Below are positions 45,549 to 55,310 of a DNA stretch of 64,000 nucleotides, in pieces. The notes under the pieces were generated by a model. It ran no database searches, was not told the DNA's origin, and was given only the letters and a program-made list of their open reading frames with translations. The position numbers and the translations under genes are program-made. Location of the stretch: contig CM026557.1 of assembly GCA_015143295.1 (NCBI GenBank), positions 25,081,760 to 25,145,759 on the forward strand. Direction: 5' to 3'. How positions within the stretch are numbered: position 1 is the first letter of the stretch; each line of letters opens with the position of its first letter. The DNA comes from Tetracentron sinense. Taxonomy: Eukaryota; Streptophyta; Magnoliopsida; Trochodendrales; Trochodendraceae.

Positions 45549-46985
45549 TATCGCGACCCAAAATACCCCCTAGGAGTTAGGGATACTTTAGCTCATGACC
45601 GCCGTGTCGTACTATCCTGTATGACACATAAGGCATACATACTATCCTGTCAAAGTACACAAGTTATAACATATAGCGGAAACAAAGCGGAAGCAATAAA
45701 CACTCCTATCATTAGGTTCAAATCTGAACCAACAAAACATGACAAAATATTAAGTATGAAGTGGACAAGTCCCACTCTCATTACTATCAAAATATAAGTA
45801 TACTCTCCCTCTCTCTCTTAGCAATAATCTAGATAGGACCCCCTATCTAGAGTTCCCTCATCCTGATGATGATCCATGGTAGGCTCCGGCTCATAGTACT
45901 CTTCCTCTATCCAAGGCTCCGAAGCACAGATGTCGAAGGGAACACGTGCACCTACCGACATAACATGTACGGCTGAGCATGGATTACTCAGTTTCTACAA
46001 ACTACTAACTAACAATGAGATAATAATATCATGGAGCATGCAAAGACTTAGAGCCGTAGAGTGTAAAAATCCGTGAAGAACCCATACTAGTTCCAAAACC
46101 ATTCCTTATGAGTTTCTTATGAAATCCAAAACTGCATGAGTCTTATGAGCGTATGCGAATCAAGTCTTATGAGTTCTTTGACATCATTAGAGTTCTTGAA
46201 GTTCTTATGAGCCGTAGAAGCTTAGAGCACTTATGAGCATTCACTTATGAGATCTTATGAGCTTGTGAGATTCTTATGAGCATAACTTAGAGCCTGATCT
46301 TAGCACCCGTGAAAGGAATTAGAGCCGGGTATATAAATACCCTTCATTGAATACATTGAAGTGGGTTGCCAAGATCCTTGACCAACCTTCCCGTTGGCTT
46401 TATCTAATTTCTTATGAGATTACTTTGAGTCGGATATGACATATCCTTGGATATGCCCTATCATTGACCAACCCGATGTTTGGCTTTATCAATGCTTATG
46501 AGCTTGGTAGCTTATGAGTTCTTATAAATTCTTATGAATGCTTTGATAAAACGCACTTTAGAGTGCATAGAGTGCTTGTGATGTGAACATCATACTACAC
46601 TTAAAAATCTTAGAAACATAGAATCATAGGCATAGAGATGTCAAAATAGTGATAGCTTACAAAGCATCCAACTTCATCAATTCATTTCATTCAAGAACAA
46701 CTCAATAACAATACAGTTTAGCTTGAGAGGATATCACAAGGTAGGTAGTATAGGGTATCTACACATCATTAATAAGGTTTATGCTATGCTAGTTAATAAA
46801 TTGTAGTTACCTTTAGAAGAACCTAAAACTTGAAAAGGAATCCTTGAAAGCAAGGTTCAAGCTTGGAAATCCTCCAAGTATGAGAAGGAAACACCTTCTT
46901 GTTGGGAAAACAACTAAAAAACAAAGCCTCCAAGCTTTCCATCCTTCTTCTCCTTGCTTTCCTTCTTTCCCTTTAACTTTCTCCC
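45549..46985 (-). repeat. Element B 3' LTR (left)
   Basis: Collinear with 51614-52614 through the CTTATGAG-rich repeat zone. The conserved hairpin/TCGGTAGGT motif is at 45951-45991 and copies of the GGCTTTATC..CCAACC block are near 46379 and 46464. The boundary with pol near 46985 is approximate, and no U3 palindrome array is seen here. Confidence 0.75.
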
Positions 46986-47069
46986 AAAAAATTTCATCCT
47001 CAAATTTAGGATGATCCTACATATATGGAAAAACACAAAACAACCAACTCTATATACATAATCAAAATA

Positions 47070-50000
47070 CTACTCAAACAGGTGAGGGTATTTCTCACTT
47101 TCTTCAGTTTCGCGATCCCAAGTAGCTTCTTCCGCAGAATGGTGTTGCCACCTCACGAGGACCAATGGAATAGTCTTGGTGCACAAGAATTGATTTCTAT
47201 GATCCAAAATCTGAGCCAGTTGCTTCGAAGCATGGAAACATGAAAGACATTGTGGACCGTCGCCATGTGAGGAGGTAGTGACACCTTGTAAGCAACTTCA
47301 CCCACACGTGTGATCACCTCAAAAGGTCCCACATACCTCGGACTAAGTTTCCACCTCTTGCCGAACCTCATGATTCCCTGGCTCGGAGAAATCTTCACAA
47401 AGACCCAATCCCCAACTTGGAATTCCAAGTCTCTGCGACGAGTGTTTGCATAGCTCTTCTGCATGTCCTGAGCAGTCTTCAACCTCTCCCGAATGATCCT
47501 GACTCTCTCGGCAGTCAACTTGATCAACTCAGGACCCAAAACATTTCTCTCTCCAACCTCATCCCAGTAGAGAGGAGACCTGCAACTTCACCCATACAAG
47601 ACCCCAAAAGGTGCCATTTGGATGCTCACATGGTAACTATTGTTGTAGGCAAAGTCAACCAACGGCAAATGATCCTCCCAACTGCCCTGGAAGTCTAACA
47701 TGCAAGCTCTTAGCATATCCTCAATCACCTGGTTCACCGTCTCGGTCTGGCCATTAGTGTTGAAATCTAACCAAGAACCTATAGCACTCTAAAAGCCCTT
47801 TCAGAACCTGGAAGTAAACCTCGGGTCTCGATCAGATATGATAGAAATTGGCACCCCATGCAGTCGAACCACCTCTTTAGTGTACAAGGCTACCAGCTGG
47901 CTCATACTGTATGTAGTTCGATAGGGTAGGAAATGCAGACTTTATCAACCGATCAACTATAACCCAGATCGCATCTGAGCCCCTTGCCATCCTTGGCATG
48001 CCAATTATGAAGTCCATCGAGATATTCTTGCATTTCCATTCTGAAATAAGGAGGGGCTGTAAAAACCTACCGGCCTTTGACGCTCGGCCTTCACCTGCTG
48101 GCACACTAAGAACCTAGAAACATACTTTGTGACTTCCCTCTTCATGTTCCGTCACAATAGTGTCCCTTGAGGTTCTAGTACATCTTCGTACCCCCAGGAT
48201 GCACAGTATACTTGGACTGGTGGGCTTCGTTCAAGATCTCACTCCTCAACTCCGCATCGGTGGGAACACATAACCTGCCTTTGAATGTGATGGCACCATC
48301 ACCATTCAAAGCAAACTCCTGACTGCCACTGCTAACCGACTTGTCTCAGTAAGCAAGTAACTCTGCATCCGAACTCTACAACTCTTTAATCCGAACCTGG
48401 ATATAAGGCCTAATCGTAAGATTAGCCATGATTGGCCCAAAGATAGGAATAATGAAGCTAGTATTGAGGTTCGCCATTTCCTCCAATAACTTCCAGTCTT
48501 GGACTATCTTGTGAGTCATATGCCCCGAAGACTTCCTGCTAAGAGCATCTACTACCACATTCGCCTTACCTAGGTGGTACTGAATAGTGCAGTCATAGTC
48601 CTTCAGAACCTCTACCCATCGATGCTACCTCAAATTTAGCTCATTATGGGAAAATAGATACTTCAAGTTCTTGTGATATGTGAACACATCAAACTGTTCC
48701 CCATAAAGGTAGTGACACCAAATCTTCAGCACAAAGGCAACTGCAGTAAGCTCTAAATCATGCGTAGGATAGTTCTTCTCGTGATCTTTCAACTGTCGAG
48801 AAGCATAGGCGATGACCTTTCTGCCCTTCATCAGAACACATCCTAGCCCGATAAGTGATGCATCACTGTAGACTACGAAACCGCCGCTCCCAGATGGAAC
48901 TGTGAGAACAGGGGCCATAGTAAGTTTCTTCTTTAAATCCATGAAGCTTTCCTCACACTTCTCACTCCAAGTAAACTTAGCATTCTTCCTCGTAAGATAA
49001 GTAAGTGGGGCCACTAAGCTGGAGAACCCCTCCATAAACCTCCTGTAGTACCCTGCTGGGCCGAGAAAACTACGAATCTCAATAAAACTCTTCGACCTCT
49101 CCCAGTTCATCACTGCCTCTATCTTCGCAGAGTCAACTAAGATACCCTCGGTAGATACCATGTGGTCAAGGAATGCCACATTCTCCAACCAAAACTCGCA
49201 CCTGCTCAACTTAGCATACATGCTATGCTCTCGAAGAGTCTGTAAAGTGAGGCAAAGGTCTCTATCATGATCATCCCGTGTCTTGGAGTACACTAGGATA
49301 TCGTCCATGAATACGATCACACTTTGATTGACAGATGGCCTGAATACCCCGTTCATCAAATCCATGAAAGCTGCCGGCGCATTCGTCAGACCAAAAGGCA
49401 CGACTAGGAACTCGTAGTGCCCATACCGAGTCCTGAAGGCAGTTTTGGGAACATCTTCAGCCTTGATCTTCAACTGATGGTATCCAGATTTAAGATCAAT
49501 CTTCGAGAAGAACCTCTCTCCCTTTAGCTGGTCAAATAGATCATCTATCTGAGGCAATGGATAACGATTCTTGATCGTGACCTTGTTCAGCTGCCTATAG
49601 TCAATACACATCCGCATCGACTCATCCTTCTTCTTCATGAAGAGCATAGGAGATCCCCATGGTGAAATACTCGGTCAGATGAAGCCAAGGCCCTGTAATT
49701 CCTCCAATTGCTCCTTCAACTCCTTAAGCTCAATAGGGGCCATCCTGTATGGAGCCCTAGAAATCAGAGCATTGCCTGGAGTAAGCATAATTGCGAACTC
49801 TATCGCTCGATCCAAAGGCAATCTTGGTAAAACCTCTGGGAACACATCCAGGTACTCACTCACAACTGGAATGGTTAAGGAGTCTTGCACCTCTAAACTC
49901 GAGAGACTAAGGGTTGCACTCATAGGCAATCATGGCACATATATATATAACATCAGAATTTCATAACTGGAATAACTTTAACTTGAGCGTACCTTGCATA

Positions 50001-51214
50001 ACATCATCTGATGTATGTGCGTCCTGCTTTGTTATAGTGAAAACCTGACCTTGGTTTACCCTGCGAGGCGACTGGGTAGGCTGTGGAGGCTTGGAAGCCT
50101 GTGAAGACCCCTGCTATGACGTCTGCCTAACTGGAGGTCTAACTCCTTGTGGCCTGGCTTGTAACTATCTCCGTGGGAAATCCCTGATCATGTGGCCTTA
50201 ATCACCACAGTGGAAGCAACACCTGGAAAGTTTACGACACTCCTGGCCTTATGCCTCTTACCATGAATAGTGCACTCCCTCCTCAAATGGTGATGATGCC
50301 AAGGATATGGGCGGTGCATATCTAGTGGCATGTGTAGTAGTAGGGCGAGGTGCCTATGGGGCAAAAGGAGGCCTCTGAGCCTGCCTAGGCTAAGAAGTTT
50401 GATATGGAGTAGTCCTGGCCCTTTTCTCAGGCGGTGCTGAGCCACTAGACTATCCTCTGGACATGCCTCTCCTGAAGCCACCGTCCCTTCTCCTGAGAAA
50501 TTCTTTAGAATTCCTCTCAGCAATCTTAGCCTTTCCTACAATATCTTTCCATGTTTCTACTTGGAACATAGAAACTCGATCACAGATAAGGGACCGCAAC
50601 CCATCCTCGAACTTTTTGACTCGCATACTCTCAATGGCTATCAGATGTGGAGTAAATCTTGACAATCCAATGAACTTAGCCACATATGCGGCTACGCTCA
50701 TATCTCCCTGTTCGAGAAGCGTAAACTCTCTCACCTTCTACTCCCTGATGAACTTAGGGAAATACTGCTCAGAAAATGTATCCAAAAAATCTCCCCATGT
50801 CCAGGGTTCCCTTATCTTGGACACATCCCTCTATCTCTGGACAACTCTCCCTCAGTGATCGGCTTCGCCCTCCATCACAAAGGAAGCCCACTCAACACGC
50901 TGCTCATCAGTGCAGCGGAGCACCCAAAAAGTCTTTTCCAACTGCATGATCCATGCATCTGCAGCCATGGGATCAAGAGTCCCATACAAAGTAGGAGGCT
51001 GCAACCTTCTGAAAGCCTCTAGTCTCGCAGTCTGATGTACCGGAGGAGGTGTAGGTGCAACATTAGCTGCGGCAACAGGCCTAGCTGCAAGTAAAGCCAA
51101 TGTCATTGCTATAGAATCCATAGCATGAGTGAAGTAGGGTGGCTCCTCACCTAGTGGAGTCTCTCCCTCAGACCCTCTAGTCTGGTAACCTCTACCTTGA
51201 GTGCCACGTCTCAT
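47070..51214 (-). pseudogene. Element B gag-pol region (chromovirus, broken)
   Basis: On the minus strand gag starts MRRGTQGRGYQTRG (51214) and carries the gag domain through about 50500. Reverse transcriptase spans about 49930-49000 ([12 protein letters not shown] near 49310) and RNase H about 48900-48620. Integrase is about 48130-47560. The integrase C-terminus (VGPFEVITRVGEVAY) is near 47310 and a chromodomain-like end (LVRWQHHSAEEATWD) near 47150. It is close to element A in sequence but a separate copy. It is broken in many places. Confidence 0.87.
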
Positions 51215-51613
51215 GATTAACTCCTGAGAGCAATAACGAAACATGAGGCGAGTTAAAATCAAGCTCCTTGACTACCGTAGTTCAATGAGCATTTTAGTGC
51301 TTTATATAAGCATCTTATACATCAGAGTATATACATAATAGTATAAGCATACCAAGGAATTCCTAATGATGCTAAACTCTCAACTCGGCTAATGAGTTAA
51401 TCGATTACATGATAAGACTAGATGACTAGTCCATACTTGGAATCTAAACTTCTTAGATTGACCTAAGGACTTGCTTGATACCCATTATGTCGCAGTATCA
51501 AACTTAAGTTAAGAAGTTCATCTGAGTTATAAGTTCAACTCCGAGAACATGCTTCCGCTTAGAAGATGAATTAGCCCGAAGGGAAATTAATCCTTAGGCT
51601 TTAATACCAAGTC

Positions 51614-52614
51614 AGTCGTGACCCAAAATACCTCCTAAGAGTTAGGGATACTTTAGCTCGTGACCGCCGTGTCATACCATCCTGTATGACACATAAGGCA
51701 TACATGCTATCTTGTCAGAGTACACAAGTTATAACATATAGTGGAAACAAAGCGGAAGCAATAAACACTCCTATCATTATGTTCAAATCTAAACCAACAG
51801 AACATGAAAAAATATTAAGTATGAAGTGGATAAGTTCCACTCTCAATACTATCAAAATATAAGTATACTCTCCCTCTCTCTCTCAGCAATGATCTAGATA
51901 GGACCCCCTATCTAGAGTTCCATCATCCTGAAGACGTGCACCTACTGACATAACATGTACGGCTGAGCATGGATTACTCAGTGTCTACAAACCACTAACT
52001 AACAACAAGATAATAATATCATAGAGCATGCAAAGACTTAGAGCCGTAGAGTGTAGAAATCCGTGAAAAACCCTTACTAGTTCCAAAACCATTCCTTATG
52101 AGTTTCTTATGAAATCTTAAACCGCATGAGTCTTATGAGCGTATGAGAATCAAGTCTTATGACTTTTTGAGTTATTTAGAGTTCTTAGAGTTCTTGAAGT
52201 TCTAATGAGCCATAGAAGCTTAGAGCACTTATGAGCTTATGAGCATTCACTTATGAGATCTTATGAGCTTGTGAGATTCTTATGAGCATAACTTAGGACC
52301 TGATCTTAGCACCCGTGAAAAGACTTAAAGCCGGATATTTAAAATCCCTTCATTGAAAACATTGAAGTGGGCTGCCAAGATCCTTGACCAACCTTCCTAT
52401 TGGCTTTATGTAATTTCTTATGAGATTACTTTGAGCCAGATATGACATATCCTTGGATATTCCCTATCCTTGACTAACTCGATGTTTGGATTTATCAATG
52501 CTTATGAGCTTGGTAGCTTATGAGTTCTTATAAATTCTTATGAATGCTTCAATAAACCGCACTTATGAAAAACCGTAGAGTCATGCGAGAGTGCTTGAGG
52601 TGTGAACATTATCC
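51614..52614 (-). repeat. Element B 5' LTR (right), visible part
   Basis: Collinear with the left LTR from CGTGACCCAAAATACC to GTGTGAACATTATCC, where element C begins. It has the conserved motif at 51941-51981. Confidence 0.87.
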
Positions 52615-53730
52615 TGTGAACACGGGTTTTTGGAACCCTATTGTTTATTTTCACTGGGATTTAGAGTCGCCACCTATTCATTCAGAAGGGATAAGTCCCT
52701 GAGATTTGGATAAGGTCTTGGTCTACGATTTGAGATTAGGGTAAGATGTTCGGTTAAGTCTGGGAAAGGTGTTAGGCACCCCGAGGCTTCCATTTTACAA
52801 TGGATCCCTACTCCCTAGGTTTAAGCCTATTAAAGTCAATGTTTGTCAAAATGCCTGCATGTTTAAGGTAGTACTAATCCAAGATAGAAAAGCTAATCTA
52901 GAGTCGAACCCGGGTTAGGTTGCAGAAGTACTCACAAGGGTGAGATCAGACCGAGCATAGTTCTGGCACATGAGCTTGTGCTGAGGCTAAGGGGTGTGTG
53001 TGTGTGCACCAAGGATGCTAATTGGACTAGTCCGATAGAGGGTTTGGTTGATCGAGGTAGGTCAAGTGCATGGTTTAAACCTGGTAGGCCACCAAGAGGA
53101 GCCAGGTAGGCTAAGGCAAAGTTTAACCAAGGTTAGGATTACTAACCGGGCTTAGGTAAAACTAACCATGGTTAGGATTGCCAACCACAGTAGAGGGAGT
53201 ACGGTCAAGCCCGGTAGGCTACGGTTGGGTCCGGTTCGATAGACTAGATTTTAGGCCCAGTAGGACAAAAATAGGATTTAACCGAGGTTAGGGTTGCTAA
53301 CCGGGGTTAAGGATTGGTCTAACCATGGTTAGGATTGCTAATCAGGGCTGAAAAGGGCCAAGATCAGTTTTATGGTCCATTTAGTATTTTTAGGGATTTT
53401 TCTAGATTTTACCAAGGTTAAATGGACTTAACTATGGTTAAAAAATGTGTTAACCATAGTTAAGCTCGTTTAATCTTGGTTCAGGGGTGCTGCTAAGTTT
53501 GGTTTTGATCACTTCTGTATTTTCTAATTTTTTGGGATTTATAGGGAATTTCTAGAATTTTTATCTTGGTTAGATCTGTTAACCATGGTTAAAGTCTAAC
53601 TAGGGTTGGGTTAACCCCTGGTTAAGGCTGGGGAAGGTCTGGAATGGGCCCATGGGGCTAGGGAGGGCCTAGAGTAGCCTTCTACTAGGCCTGGGCCCTG
53701 TGTAAACCCTAGAAAATCAGAAAAATAGAA

Positions 53731-54857
53731 ATGGCGGTAGATGTTCTACTGTCATTTTTAACTTCCAATTAACCCAGGTTTACTGCTTGGTAACTTGGGT
53801 TAGGAGCTAATCCAAGGGTCGATGACCCACAGGTTTAAAGGGGGGAGTCCCAAGATGGCTCTAGGCCTTTGGTGGGCCCAAGGGAGTGCCTGAAATGGGC
53901 CTGAGTTACGCCCAAAGTCCCTGTACATAAAATGATAGAATGGCGGTAGATGATATACCGCTATTCTTGATAGTTTTGATTTTCTTGAACTTTAACCATG
54001 GTTAGGCTGACGTGGAGAACCTGGAAGGACTATGTTAAGCTTAAGGGGGTTAGAGGAGTCTAGTACAGGCCCTGGAATAGACCAGGTCCCCACCTACATG
54101 GTTTCAAACATGGTGCAAACTGAAAGGCCAGGAATGGCGGTACTAAGTTTACCGCCATTCATGGATTCACTCAAAACCAGGTTTGTGCCCACAAGGGCTG
54201 TGCACTCATGATCTAGGAGTTCCCTCATGGCATGAGAGACCCCCAGAAGTAGTGAGGCTGGCCTAAGTGATGCAGGGAGTGGTCCTATACCCATGAGGGG
54301 TTCACCATCTATGAACAAGGTAGGGGAAGCCCTTGTGTTGGGTTTGAGTAGCAAGCAAACCACAAAAAAATAGTAAAGTCCTTTGCTAGTGACCAAGGGC
54401 TCACAATGGATGCAAAAGAAGATAGAAAATGGGGTAGGGGATGCCCTACCCTGCTGCTCTATTTTTAGCCGAGGTGGTGGTGGTGTACTCGTGGGGGTGC
54501 TGGGGGGAATCCCAGAATGCTCTTGGTATTCTGGGAAGGCTTACAGAAGCTTGAGAGAGAGTTAAGGCCTTGGTAAATGCTCAGGGGTTCCACTGGGGAT
54601 TTTTTTTACCGATCTCTTTACTGGTTGTAAAGGGTTTGGTTTATAGAGGAAGCCTTCGGGACACCTATGGGATTAAGGGGAAGGTCTGGGACGTGGTTGG
54701 ACCTCCCAGAGGTCAATTAAGGTGGTTGATGGGATGGTGGAGTGTGTAGGGGGAACTGCAGTAACTGCAAACCGACTCTCAAGTAATGGCGATAGATGAT
54801 CTACCGTCATTGCCAAATCAGGCAAGATATTGAATGGCGGTAGATCAATTACCGCCA
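53731..54857. repeat. Five dispersed 25-27 bp palindromes (AATGGCGGTAGAT type)
   Basis: Imperfect palindromes lie at 53731-53756, 53939-53965, 54133-54159, 54785-54811 and 54833-54857. Each has a left arm like AATGGCGGTAGAT and a right arm like ATCTACCGCCATT. They are separated by unrelated sequence. Confidence 0.8.
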
Positions 54858-55004
54858 AACTGGATTTTCATTTAACAGGGCCTGGCTTATGAATGCATAG
54901 GGAAGGGGAGTTTGCTTATGAACTTTTGTGCCCCATGGGCCTAAACCAAGGGTTCAGGCCCTAGGGGCCTTGGACTTAGGTTTTAAGCCCTAAGGGCTCT
55001 AGGG

Positions 55005-55215
55005 CTAAGGTTAGGGCTTGACTTTCGATTTTGTTCTCGGGTTTAACTAGGGCTTGCCTAGGGTTTTAACTAGCATTAGGTCCTAGGGTTTAGCTAAGGT
55101 TAGGTCCTAGGGTTTAGTTAGGGGTTTTCCTAGGGTTAGGGTTTGACTAGGGTTCTACCCTAGGGTTTAGCTATGGTTAGGGTTTGACTAGGGTTGTGTC
55201 CTAGGGTTGAGGGGG
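55005..55215. repeat. AGGGTTT-rich (telo-box-like) block in the LTR of C
   Basis: CCTAGGGTTT, TTAGGGTTTGAC and related words recur about ten times, including a near-perfect 24-bp tandem pair starting TAGGTCCTAGGG. On the minus strand these read AAACCCTA, the plant telo-box core. It is not a regular telomeric array. Confidence 0.7.
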
Positions 55216-55310
55216 ATTTGGCTGGGGATAACCATGGTTAAAAGACCTTAACCATGGTTAGACAATGGTGTAAAAATTGGGTGGTTTAGTTGGGGATAAC
55301 CATGGTTACA

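Larger units (their letters stand above)
45549..52614 (-). mobile_element. Element B: Ty3/gypsy chromovirus, minus strand, nested in the 3' LTR of A
   Basis: The left (3') LTR is about 45549-46985 and the right (5') LTR starts at 51614. Both begin with a CG(C/T)GACCCAAAATACC block that is the end of the LTR on the minus strand. The primer-site remnant (TGGTATTA on the minus strand) is at about 51600. The right LTR is cut at 52614 by element C, so the rest lies beyond the window. The coding part is broken. B is younger than A, whose LTR it splits, and older than C. Confidence 0.88.
53128..55307. repeat. Dispersed AACCATGGTT palindromes in the LTR of C
   Basis: Seven exact copies start at 53164, 53321, 53581, 53993, 55230, 55250 and 55298, with about ten near-matches (TAACCAAGGTTAG, TTAACTATGGTTAA and similar). 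The last exact copy ends 3 bp from the LTR terminus. Confidence 0.8.
52615..55310 (-). repeat. Element C 3' LTR (2.7 kb), palindrome-rich
   Basis: Bounded by the TG..CA ends and the adjacent polypurine tract. Near the left end, GTCGCCACC and GGTGTTAGGCACCCCG are words commonly seen in Tat/Ogre LTRs. It contains five 25-27 bp palindromes, many AACCATGGTT palindromes and an AGGGTTT-rich block. Confidence 0.8.

Noticed and set aside
55005-55215. Interstitial telomere
   Set aside because: The AGGGTTT words are irregularly spaced and mixed with other sequence; a true telomeric array would be a strict 7-bp repeat.
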